This document shows, in pieces, positions 1-8,868 of a stretch of DNA of 9,060 bases. Both the position numbers and the translations under genes were made by a program. Each line of letters opens with the position of its first letter. The first letter of the stretch is position 1. The DNA comes from BOG-1184 sp964651515 (GTDB lineage Bacteria > Fibrobacterota > Chitinivibrionia > Chitinivibrionales > Chitinispirillaceae), in contig CAZYYB010000118.1 of assembly GCA_964651515.1 (NCBI GenBank), positions 1 through 9,060 on the forward strand. The letters run 5' to 3'. The notes under the pieces are model-generated. The model was given only the letters and a program-made list of their open reading frames with translations, was not told the DNA's origin and searched no databases.

Positions 1-1
1 A

Positions 2-211
2 ACCGAATGGAAAAAGACCTACGGGAAACAGCAGGATCGTTCCTATTCGCTCAAGGAGTTCGTCATGAAAACCGACGACGCCTTTCTCGACCGCATCGCC
101 GTATCGCTTGCCAAGGAACCGCCGGAACGCCTCAACTACCTGCGGGTATTCATGCGGACTTTTGCCGGCCGTCCGCTCCTGCTTCTCAAGGCCATGAAGC
201 TTTTCGGCTGA
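2..211 (+). CDS. C-terminal end of a protein, possibly a FAD-dependent geranylgeranyl-reductase-type oxidoreductase (5' truncated)
   Basis: An open frame enters from the left edge and ends at TGA 209-211, giving 69 residues that start TEWKKTYGKQ and end LLLLKAMKLFG. No start codon is visible, so this is the tail of a longer gene. The W-K-K-T-Y-G stretch, the helical LKEFVMKTDDAFLDRIAVSL segment and the hydrophobic, basic end resemble the C-terminal helical part of geranylgeranyl reductase/FixC-like flavoproteins, where a Y..W...G element precedes a helical tail. That match is from memory of the family and is weak, because the FAD-binding part lies outside the window. The tail does not look like RecB or RecC, the usual partners of the next gene. 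An ATG-initiated frame starting at base 7 covers the same stretch but is the artificial 5' extension of the recD frame. The gap to recD is about 30 bases, so the two may be co-transcribed. Confidence 0.55.
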   Translation, partial: TEWKKTYGKQQDRSYSLKEFVMKTDDAFLDRIAVSLAKEPPERLNYLRVFMRTFAGRPLLLLKAMKLFG

Positions 212-243
212 ACACCGGCGGCCGGGAGTGTACCCTCTTGCCA

Positions 244-2082
244 ATGGATCGGCGCTTCCCCATGATGCCCTCTTCGTCGCTCTTCCGTTCCCTTGACCTT
301 CACTTCGCGCGGTTCGTGGAAGAAGCCGCCGGCACAGCCGATCGGCCGCTCTATGCCGCCGCCGCGCTTGCGAGCCGCGCTATCCGGGAGGGCCACGTCT
401 GCCTCGACCTTGCGGACTACGCGGGAAGGCCGCTCTCCCTCGATCCCGGCGAAGCGGCGCCCGAGACGATGCCCGCGCTTTCGGCATGGACAGACCGTCT
501 TGCCGCTTCCCCGGTCGTGGCGACAGGCGGCGAGGAGCGACCGCTCGTCCTCTCGGGCACGCTCCTGTATCTCTTCCGGTACTGGGACTACGAGAACCGG
601 CTCGTTTCGCAGCTCCTTCGCCGCAGCGAAGGCATCGTCTCGGATTTCGATGTCGCATTGGCAAAGGCGACCATCGAACGGCTCTTTGCCGAAAGTCCCG
701 AAAGCGTCGACCGGCGGAAAACGGCGGCCGCGATCGCCCTCCTGAAAAAATTCTGCCTCATCTCCGGGGGACCCGGGACCGGCAAAACCTCCACCGTCAT
801 CCGCATCGCCGCACTCCTGGCGACGCTCTATACGGGGGAAAACTACCCCATCGCGCTGGCGGCACCTACCGGTAAAGCCGCAACCCGCCTCGAAGAGTCC
901 ATCGCCGCCCTGCTGCCGGGCCTCGATTGCCCGCCCGAAGTCCTTTCCGCCATTCCCCGGACGGCGTCGACGGTCCATGCGCTCCTCAAGCCGGTTCCCG
1001 ACTCTCCCCGGTTCCGCCACGATGCCGACCATCCTCTTGCCTGCAAAGCGGTGATCGTCGACGAAGCCTCGATGCTCGATCTCGCCCTCATGACCAGGCT
1101 CTTCGAGGCCGTGCCGATCGACTCGCGAATCATCCTCATCGGCGACCGTGACCAGCTTGCCTCGGTCGAGGCCGGGGCGCTGCTGGGCGACCTGTTCGGC
1201 GGCGATTCGCCCGGCTACAGCGCGGCCATGGCGGCGGCGATCGGGAGCGTCATGCCCGAATTCCCGCCCGCAGGCGACGGGGCGCCGTCGCCCGCCGACG
1301 CCACCGTCACCCTGCGCACCAATTTCCGGTTCGGCAACCGCTCGGGCATCGGCCTCTTGAGCGCGGCGGTCAACGGCGGCGATGTCGGCGCGGTTACCTC
1401 GATTCTCGCCGACCACGCCATTCCCGACTGCGGGTGGTGGGTGCCCCGGTCCTATGCCGACCTGCTCGACCGCCTTCGTCCGCTGGTCGTCGACCGCGCC
1501 GAAGCCTGCTTTGCAAGCGACGATCCCGGTGAAGTGCTCTCGCTCCTGCGGGGCTTCGGGATCCTGTGCGCGGTGCGCAACGGTCCCTTCGGCGTGGAGG
1601 GAATCAACGCCCGCGTGGAAGGGATGCTTGCCGCCGGGGGACTCGTGCCCACGGCCGGGCCTCTCTATCGCGGGAAACCCATCATGGTAACCCGCAACGA
1701 TTATACGAGCGGCCTGTTCAACGGGGATGTGGGGGTGATCATGCCCGACCCGGAAGAAGGAGGGGACCTCACGGCATTTTTCCCGGACCGGGAAAATCGC
1801 GTCAAGGCGATAGCGCCGGTCAGGCTGCCGCCCTTCGAAACCGCCTACGCCATGACCGTGCACAAGGCGCAGGGATCGGAATTCGCCGCGACGCTTCTTA
1901 TCCTCCCGCAAAATCCCTCGCCGCTGGTGACCCGCGAGTTGCTGTACACGGGTATCACCCGGGCCCGCGAGCGCTGCGATCTGTGGTGCAGCGAAGAAAC
2001 GCTCAAAAGCGCGGTGACCACGCGGGTGCGGCGGTCCTCGGGACTGCGCGCAAAGCTTGACGGTGCAAATCCCTATTCGTAA
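244..2082 (+). CDS. recD: RecD, alpha subunit of exodeoxyribonuclease V (RecBCD helicase-nuclease)
   Basis: A 612-residue superfamily 1B helicase, close to the usual RecD1 length (about 600). Counting from ATG 244, Walker A is GGPGTGKT at residues 175-182, Walker B is VDEASM with Asp273-Glu274, and IGDRDQL follows. The TNFRFGNRSG segment, the TRNDY...LFNGDVG segment, VHKAQGSEF at 539-547 and YTGITRAR at 568-575 complete the helicase motif set. The N-terminal part (LDLHFARFVEE... REGHVCLDL) matches the RecC-binding domain of RecD1 and lacks the helix-hairpin-helix extension of RecD2. In RecBCD, RecD is the fast 5'-3' motor used in double-strand-break repair and degradation of foreign DNA. The start is uncertain. 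The frame stays open upstream, but bases before 211 belong to the previous gene. GGGAG at 224-228 is 9 bases before an in-frame TTG (238) and 15 before ATG 244; ATG 262 has no Shine-Dalgarno sequence. No recB or recC is visible. The 3' end overlaps the opposing regulator gene. Confidence 0.93.
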   Translation: MDRRFPMMPSSSLFRSLDLHFARFVEEAAGTADRPLYAAAALASRAIREGHVCLDLADYAGRPLSLDPGEAAPETMPALSAWTDRLAASPVVATGGEERPLVLSGTLLYLFRYWDYENRLVSQLLRRSEGIVSDFDVALAKATIERLFAESPESVDRRKTAAAIALLKKFCLISGGPGTGKTSTVIRIAALLATLYTGENYPIALAAPTGKAATRLEESIAALLPGLDCPPEVLSAIPRTASTVHALLKPVPDSPRFRHDADHPLACKAVIVDEASMLDLALMTRLFEAVPIDSRIILIGDRDQLASVEAGALLGDLFGGDSPGYSAAMAAAIGSVMPEFPPAGDGAPSPADATVTLRTNFRFGNRSGIGLLSAAVNGGDVGAVTSILADHAIPDCGWWVPRSYADLLDRLRPLVVDRAEACFASDDPGEVLSLLRGFGILCAVRNGPFGVEGINARVEGMLAAGGLVPTAGPLYRGKPIMVTRNDYTSGLFNGDVGVIMPDPEEGGDLTAFFPDRENRVKAIAPVRLPPFETAYAMTVHKAQGSEFAATLLILPQNPSPLVTRELLYTGITRARERCDLWCSEETLKSAVTTRVRRSSGLRAKLDGANPYS

Positions 2083-3458
2083 ACCGAAACGATGTTGTAC
2101 GCCTTCATCTTCAGGTAGAGCGTTTTGGGGCTGATTTCGAGCAGTTGCGCCGCCTTCCCCTTCCTCCCGTTGACCATTGCAAGCACTTGCAGGATATGCC
2201 CGCGTTCTATTTCTTTAAGGGAAAGCGGGGCGGCGGGCTCTCGTTTTTTTCCGGGAGCCGTCTCTTCGGGGGTGCCGCCGCGGGGCGTAAGCGCGCCGGG
2301 GGAATACTGAAGGAATGAAAGATCCGTCGCGGTTATAGTCTTTCCGGAAGAGAGAATGCAGGTGCGTTCGACGACATTCCGCAGCTCGCGCACGTTGCCC
2401 CGCCAGGTATACCCCTTGAGAAAGTCAAGCGCTCCGGCGTCGAACTCCTTCTGGAACCCCTGGGTGGCGATGAAATGCCGGACGAGGAGCGGGATATCCT
2501 CGACGCGATCCTTGAGGGGCGGAACGACGACCGAAAGGACGTTGAGCCGGTAAAAAAGGTCTTCGCGGAAAAGCTTCCGTTCGACGAGCGCCTCGATCGG
2601 CTGGTTGGTGGCGCAGATAATGCGCACCGACAAGGAGATATCCCGGGTTCCCCCCACGCGCCGGATTTCGCCGCGTTCGAGAAACCGCAGCAGCTTGGCC
2701 TGGAAGTGGATCGGAATCTCGCCCACCTCATCGAGAAACAGGGTGCCGTTGTTGGCGATTTCCGCGAGGCCGAGCTTCTGGAATTTAGCATCGGTAAATG
2801 CCCCCTTCTCGTGTCCGAACAGCTCGCTTTCGAGAAGCGCTTCGGCGAACGTGGCGCAGTTGACGGTAACGAACGGCTGGTTGCATCGGGGCGATTGTTC
2901 GTGGATGGAGCGCGCGACCAGCTCCTTGCCCGTGCCGCTCTCGCCGAGAACGAGTACCGTGGAGCTTGTCGTCGCGATACGGGTGATGATCGAGCGCAGG
3001 TCATCCATAGAGCGGCTCCTGCCGAGGATCTCGCCGGACCGTCCCGTCTTCCGGAGCTCTTCCTGGAGGATGCGGACATCGAGCAGCGACCGCTGATGGT
3101 CGATCGCGCGTTCGATCTGGAGGCAGAGCTCACTCAGTTCGTAGGGCTTGCGGATATATTCGAAGGCGCCGATTTTTATGCACTCGATGCAGTTTTCTAT
3201 CGTGGCATTCCCGGTCAGGATGATGACCTCGGAGGAGATGTTCTCCTTTTTGATTTCGCGCAGGACATCGATGCCGCTCATGCCCGGCAGGAGGATGTCA
3301 AGAAGCACCACGTGATAAAAATCGTGCCGCACCGCCCGGAGCGCCTCTTCCCCGCCGCCGATGGTTTCCACCGAAAAACCGGCGCGGGCGAGCTCATGGC
3401 CCAGCAGCATCCGCAACGTCCCCTCATCGTCGACGACGAGGACCTTTCCCTTGCTCAT
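2073..3458 (-). CDS. NtrC-family sigma-54-dependent response regulator (receiver, AAA+ and Fis-type HTH)
   Basis: 461 residues with three domains. The receiver (about 1-120) has all the phosphorylation-site residues: Asp10, Asp11, phospho-acceptor Asp54 in VVLLDILLPG, Thr82 and Lys104. The AAA+ sigma-54 interaction domain (about 142-370) has Walker A GESGTGKE at 172-179, the sigma-54 contact loop as GAFTDA at 219-224 (usual form GAFTGA), Walker B GTLFLDEVGEI at 238-248, FREDLFYRLNV, and WRGNVRELRN near its end. After a linker, residues about 418-459 form a Fis-type helix-turn-helix (GRKGKAAQLLEISPKTLYLKMK). The protein should be phosphorylated on Asp54 and then open sigma-54 promoters; its targets cannot be read from this window. 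The ATG (3456-3458) overlaps the stop of the rdgB-DHp gene as ATGA, with only weak GGA sequence before it, so translational coupling is likely. No complete histidine kinase is encoded next to it. The stop (TAG 2073-2075) lies inside the end of recD. Confidence 0.96.
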   Translation of the reverse strand: MSKGKVLVVDDEGTLRMLLGHELARAGFSVETIGGGEEALRAVRHDFYHVVLLDILLPGMSGIDVLREIKKENISSEVIILTGNATIENCIECIKIGAFEYIRKPYELSELCLQIERAIDHQRSLLDVRILQEELRKTGRSGEILGRSRSMDDLRSIITRIATTSSTVLVLGESGTGKELVARSIHEQSPRCNQPFVTVNCATFAEALLESELFGHEKGAFTDAKFQKLGLAEIANNGTLFLDEVGEIPIHFQAKLLRFLERGEIRRVGGTRDISLSVRIICATNQPIEALVERKLFREDLFYRLNVLSVVVPPLKDRVEDIPLLVRHFIATQGFQKEFDAGALDFLKGYTWRGNVRELRNVVERTCILSSGKTITATDLSFLQYSPGALTPRGGTPEETAPGKKREPAAPLSLKEIERGHILQVLAMVNGRKGKAAQLLEISPKTLYLKMKAYNIVSVYE

Positions 3459-4363
3459 CGGTTATCGTCCGATCCGGCGCCGTTGTGCTGCAGTCTGCCG
3501 AAACGCTGGAGATGGTCGATGATATCGCGGCAGCGGAATGCCTCGTCGTGGATGACCTGGAGATAGGAGGTAAGCTCGGCCGGATCGATGGCTTCTCCCC
3601 CCTTCAACCGGGCGAGGAGGGCGCTTGAAAAACCGGCAACGGCACAGAGCGGGTTATTCAGCGCATGGGCCAGACCCGATGCCAGGGTGCCGATGGAGAG
3701 CGGCGGGGTCGATGGGGAACCCTGCCCGCCGGGAGCGGAAACGTCCTCGTCGGCGGACTCGCCGGCGCAGAGCTCGCCGATGATGGCCCGCATTTTCCGC
3801 AGGGCGATGCCGCGATGGCTCAGGGGGTGCTTCTCCGCCGAGGTCATTTCACCGAAGGTCCGGTCGAAACCGGCGGGGATAAACAGAGGGTCGTAGCCGA
3901 ATCCCTCGCTGCCGCGCGGCGCATCGGCTATCGTCCCTTCGCAGGCGCCCTCCGCCGAGTACCATTGCGCGGCGGAAACGACCAGCACCGCCGTGCATTT
4001 GAATCGTGCCGTCCGCCGCGGTTCGCCGACTCCCGCCAGAAGCTCCAGAAGGAGGCGGCTATTCGCTTCGCTGTCCGCGTGCACGCCGGCAAACCGGGCG
4101 CTCAGGACCCCCGGCCTGCCGCCGAGGGCATCGACCTCAAGCCCCGAGTCGTCCGCAAGCACCCATCGGTCCGCCATGCGCTGCCGGACCCAGGCGGCCT
4201 TCTGCAATGCATTGTCAAGAAACGTCGCCCCGGTTTCCGGAATTTCCGGAAGGGGCGAAAAGTGATCGGCGAGCGACGTTACGGCAAGGGGCATCCCGGC
4301 GAGCAGCTCCCGCAGTTCCCGGAGTTTCCCCCCGTTTGCCGTCGCGATGATGAGCGGTCGCAT
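3455..4363 (-). CDS. rdgB: RdgB/HAM1 XTP/dITP diphosphatase fused to a histidine-kinase DHp-like domain
   Basis: 302 residues, against about 200 for ordinary RdgB. Residues 1-196 form a complete non-canonical purine NTP pyrophosphatase, which hydrolyses XTP, dITP and ITP to monophosphates so that they are not built into DNA or RNA. Visible motifs are TANGGK (8-13), ETGATFLDNALQKA (43-56), LADDSGLEVDALGGRPGV (69-86, with Asp71 and Asp72), GFGYDPLFIP (154-163) and EKHPLSHRG (177-185). A loose linker (197-221, Glu/Asp, Gly, Ser and Pro-rich) leads to residues 222-292, which read like a HisKA/DHp hairpin: IGTLASGLAHALNNPL with His233 as the expected phospho-acceptor, then the second helix YLQVIHDEAFRCRDIIDHLQRFGRL. 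The protein stops ten residues later, with no ATP-binding HATPase_c domain. The ATG (4361-4363) directly follows the leuS TAG, and the TGA (3455-3457) overlaps the regulator start by four bases. The enzyme call is firm, the DHp call is good, and any signalling role is inference. Confidence 0.92.
   Translation of the reverse strand: MRPLIIATANGGKLRELRELLAGMPLAVTSLADHFSPLPEIPETGATFLDNALQKAAWVRQRMADRWVLADDSGLEVDALGGRPGVLSARFAGVHADSEANSRLLLELLAGVGEPRRTARFKCTAVLVVSAAQWYSAEGACEGTIADAPRGSEGFGYDPLFIPAGFDRTFGEMTSAEKHPLSHRGIALRKMRAIIGELCAGESADEDVSAPGGQGSPSTPPLSIGTLASGLAHALNNPLCAVAGFSSALLARLKGGEAIDPAELTSYLQVIHDEAFRCRDIIDHLQRFGRLQHNGAGSDDNR
3488..3700 (-). other. DHp/HisKA-like phosphoacceptor domain at the C-terminus of the RdgB fusion, without an ATPase domain
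   Basis: This stretch encodes residues 222-292 of the fusion. The H-box reads GLAHALNNP, close to the AHEINNP or AHDLNNP core of class I histidine kinases. His233 is encoded by CAT at 3665-3667 and the Asn-Asn-Pro that caps the box is kept. The usual Glu or Asp just after the histidine, which serves as the general base in autophosphorylation, is Ala234 (GCG). The second helix keeps the typical E-x-x-R-C-R-x-I-x-x-x-L-x-x-F pattern. In a complete kinase an HATPase_c domain of about 110 residues with N, G1 and G2 boxes would follow, but the regulator gene starts 30 bases after this domain. The unit could dimerise, dock or be phosphorylated by another kinase, but cannot phosphorylate itself. Confidence 0.75.
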
Positions 4364-6871
<2,508 letters not shown>

Positions 6872-6877
6872 TTTTCG

Positions 6878-6881
6878 CTCC
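6878..6881 (-). promoter_or_regulatory. Shine-Dalgarno GGAG for leuS
   Basis: On the minus strand GGAG lies at 6881-6878, six bases before the GTG at 6871-6869. It supports the GTG start, which also gives the conserved LeuRS N-terminus. Confidence 0.7.
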
Positions 6882-6905
6882 GTTCATCGATCCAAAGGGT
6901 AGCGT

Positions 6906-6922
6906 CCGCCGCCAAGCGGCGG
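6906..6922 (-). other. Short GC hairpin directly after the UXS stop codon
   Basis: CCGCCG (6906-6911) and CGGCGG (6917-6922) form a perfect six-base stem with a five-base loop. It begins at the base after the TAA at 6923-6925. On the minus strand the bases that follow are ACGCTACCCTTT, so there is no U-tract and it does not look like a standard intrinsic terminator. It could dampen read-through into leuS or protect the 3' end of the upstream message. Confidence 0.4.
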
Positions 6923-7861
6923 TTACTCTTTATTGTCCATGAAATACGCTATCGTCCTTCGCAGCCCTTCATCGAGTTCAATGGTCGGCCGCCACCCCAG
7001 GCGCGCCCCGGCAAGCCGGATATCCGGCTGCCGCTGCTTCGGATCGTCCTGCGGCAGCGGTTTGTAAATAATCGCCGCCGTGCTCCCGGTCAGGGAAAGC
7101 ACCTTCTCCGCAAGTTCGCGAATGGTGAATTCGTGCGGGTTGCCGAGGTTGACCGGCCCGGTCAACCCCTCGGTGTTCATCATGCGGACAAAGCCTTCGA
7201 TGAGGTCGTCGACATAGCAGAAGGAACGGGTTTGCGAGCCGTCCCCGTAGAGGGTAATGGACGTGCCCGAGAGCGCCTGGACGATGAAGTTGGAAACCAC
7301 CCGGCCGTCGTTCGGGTGCATCCGCGGTCCGTAGGTATTGAAGATGCGCACGACCCGGATATCGACCTGGTTCTGCCGGTGATAATCGAAAAAGAGCGTT
7401 TCCGCCACCCGCTTTCCCTCGTCGTAACACGACCGGAGGCCGATGGGATTCACGTGCCCCCAGTAGGCTTCGGTTTGCGGATGCTCGCTCGGGTCGCCGT
7501 ACACTTCGGAGGTGGAGGCCTGAAACACCCGCGCCTTGACGCGCTTGGCGAGGCCGAGGACGTTGATGGCGCCCATGACGCTCGTCTTGATGGTTTTCAC
7601 CGGGTTATACTGGTAGTGCACCGGCGAAGCGGGGCAGGCGAGGTTGTAAATTTGATCCACCTCGAGAAAAACGGGGAAGGCGATATCGTGCCGCATGAGC
7701 TCGAAGTTGCTCCTGCCGAGGAGATGTTCGATATTACGCTTCCGTCCGGTAAAGTAGTTGTCCAGGCAGATGACATCGTGGCCCTCGTTCACGAGCCGCT
7801 CGCAGAGGTGCGAACCGAGAAATCCGGCCCCGCCGGTAACCAGTATGCGCAGATGTTTCAT
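6923..7861 (-). CDS. uxs: UDP-glucuronate decarboxylase (UDP-xylose synthase), extended SDR family
   Basis: 312 residues, the usual length of a soluble UXS. It converts UDP-glucuronate to UDP-xylose and CO2 with bound NAD+, supplying a pentose donor for surface polysaccharide. The Rossmann loop is TGGAGFLG at 9-16. Asp34 in CLDNYFTGRKRNIEH sits where the NAD ribose is bound. Catalytic residues are Thr117-Ser118-Glu119 in the STSEVYGDP segment and the Tyr146...Lys150 pair in CYDEGKR. The stretches NLACPASPVHYQ, YWGHVNPIGLRSCYDEGKR, RIFNTYGPRMHPNDGRVVSNF and YGDGSQTRSFCYVDDLIEG are hallmarks of UXS rather than dTDP-glucose dehydratase or GalE. The frame is open far upstream into the kinase gene, but homology starts at MKHLRILVTGG and AAGGA lies eight bases before that ATG, so 7861 is the start. 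It follows the PfkB-type gene by 17 bases. No UDP-glucose dehydrogenase or glycosyltransferase is in the window. Confidence 0.94.
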   Translation of the reverse strand: MKHLRILVTGGAGFLGSHLCERLVNEGHDVICLDNYFTGRKRNIEHLLGRSNFELMRHDIAFPVFLEVDQIYNLACPASPVHYQYNPVKTIKTSVMGAINVLGLAKRVKARVFQASTSEVYGDPSEHPQTEAYWGHVNPIGLRSCYDEGKRVAETLFFDYHRQNQVDIRVVRIFNTYGPRMHPNDGRVVSNFIVQALSGTSITLYGDGSQTRSFCYVDDLIEGFVRMMNTEGLTGPVNLGNPHEFTIRELAEKVLSLTGSTAAIIYKPLPQDDPKQRQPDIRLAGARLGWRPTIELDEGLRRTIAYFMDNKE

Positions 7862-7869
7862 GCGGTGTA

Positions 7870-7874
7870 TCCTT
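7870..7874 (-). promoter_or_regulatory. Shine-Dalgarno AAGGA for the UXS gene
   Basis: On the minus strand AAGGA occupies 7874-7870, eight bases before the ATG at 7861-7859 and inside the 17-base gap after the kinase stop. It fixes the UXS start and excludes the much longer upstream reading of the same frame. Confidence 0.75.
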
Positions 7875-7878
7875 TTTG

Positions 7879-8808
7879 TTAAACTGCGGTGATTTTCACA
7901 TCTTCCATGAGCTGCCACACCTCGTCCCGCGTGACGCCGTGCGGGCCCGCGTGCATCGCCTTGGACGTGCCGCAGGCGACGGCGAGACGGCAGGTTTCCG
8001 AAAACGAGAAGCGTCGCTTCCACGCCACCAGGACGCCGGCGAGGAGCGCATCGCCGCATCCCACCGCGTCGACGCTTTTCACCTGCGGCGGAACGCACAG
8101 GAGGCAATCGTTGTCGTGCAGCGCGATCACGCCGTCCGACCCGAGGGTAATGAATACATGCGATACGCCCCGGTCCAGAAGCTTTTTTCCCTTGAGCGCA
8201 AGGTGATGCACGCCCTGGATCTGTTCGCCGAAAATCTCCTCCAGCTCGGTGCTGTTCGGCTTGAGCACGAGCGGCCCGGCGCCAAGGCCCAGCATGAGCG
8301 CCTTTCCCCGTGTATCGAGAAAGGTGTCGGCACCCGCCGCCTTGCACATGGCAATGAGCCGCGCGTAGAGGTCGTCGCCGAGCCTGTCGGCGATGCTGCC
8401 GGATAGACACCACTCGTCGCCCTCGCTCAGGTGGCTCACCGCGAATTTCAGGAACGCCGCCCCGGTCTCCCGATTCACGGCCGGCCCCCGGCTCCCGATG
8501 TGCGACGCCGGCGAGCCGTCGGCGTCCAGGATCGTCACGTTCATCCGGGCGTCACCCTTCACCGGCAGAAAGCGGTGCCGGACATTTTTCCCATCGAGCC
8601 AGGAGGCAAACCGGCTCCCGCTCTCCTCGGGCATGATGCCGATAACGGTAACGTCCTCGCCCAGCGCACTCACGGTGCAGGCGACATTCAGCCCTTTGCC
8701 GGCAGGCACGACCCGGAGCGGAACATCCCACAGGGTGCTGCCCGCATTGAATTTTTCCGTGGAGTAGACCAGGTCGAGGGCGGGATTTAAAAGCGTGCAA
8801 TAGATCAT
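7879..8808 (-). CDS. PfkB-family sugar (hexose-phosphate) kinase, 1-phosphofructokinase/LacC-like
   Basis: 309 residues, the usual length for 1-phosphofructokinase or tagatose-6-phosphate kinase. The N-terminus has TLLNPALDLVY, matching the TLNPALD start of the FruK/LacC branch, and GKGLNVA at 37-43, the sugar-binding glycine motif. Residues around VLKPNSTELEEIFG match the KPN..E segment of the family. The C-terminal PfkB signature reads VDAVGCGDALLAGVL, with the catalytic-base Asp253 in GCGD (250-253); most members have GAGD. The enzyme should phosphorylate a sugar phosphate or related hydroxyl with ATP. The exact substrate cannot be read from sequence, so no gene symbol is given. The start at ATG 8806-8808 is fixed by an in-frame TAA nine bases upstream and by the conserved N-terminus, but no clear Shine-Dalgarno sequence precedes it. 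It heads the minus-strand run, 17 bases before UXS. Ribokinase-type or nucleoside-kinase members are less likely, given the TLNPALD start. Confidence 0.9.
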   Translation of the reverse strand: MIYCTLLNPALDLVYSTEKFNAGSTLWDVPLRVVPAGKGLNVACTVSALGEDVTVIGIMPEESGSRFASWLDGKNVRHRFLPVKGDARMNVTILDADGSPASHIGSRGPAVNRETGAAFLKFAVSHLSEGDEWCLSGSIADRLGDDLYARLIAMCKAAGADTFLDTRGKALMLGLGAGPLVLKPNSTELEEIFGEQIQGVHHLALKGKKLLDRGVSHVFITLGSDGVIALHDNDCLLCVPPQVKSVDAVGCGDALLAGVLVAWKRRFSFSETCRLAVACGTSKAMHAGPHGVTRDEVWQLMEDVKITAV

Positions 8809-8831
8809 GTTACATTAAAATACAATTCTTC

Positions 8832-8868
8832 ATTGGTCCTCGGCGGAGAAGCTGGTGGGGGAACCAAT
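8832..8868. repeat. Inverted repeat ATTGGT/ACCAAT
   Basis: ATTGGT (8832-8837) and ACCAAT (8863-8868) are perfect complements, and CC/GG extends the stem past a one-base bulge. The loop is long and includes most of the first copy of the direct repeat. It lies 24 bases before the kinase start in the minus transcript. Confidence 0.45.

Noticed and set aside
136..1911. Long minus-strand open frame (591 codons) opposite recD
   Set aside because: It mirrors recD codons, its translation is Arg, Gly and Ala-rich without domains, and recD carries a full set of helicase motifs. Long antisense frames are expected at this GC content.
3455..3500. A frameshift hiding an HATPase_c domain after the DHp segment
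   Set aside because: The regulator's start overlaps the stop codon and its receiver domain follows at once, so no room is left for an ATPase domain in any frame.
2475..3566. Plus-strand open frame (363 codons) opposite the response regulator
   Set aside because: This is an antisense shadow. The minus-strand protein has intact receiver, AAA+ and HTH motifs.
6906..6922. Rho-independent terminator after the UXS gene
   Set aside because: The stem is only six bases and no U-tract follows on the minus strand. It is kept only as a hairpin.
7862..8413. Upstream extension of the UXS frame into the kinase gene, as a possible longer fusion protein
   Set aside because: Homology begins at MKHLRILVTGG with its own AAGGA site. 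The extension lies out of frame within the PfkB-family gene and reads as low-complexity basic sequence.
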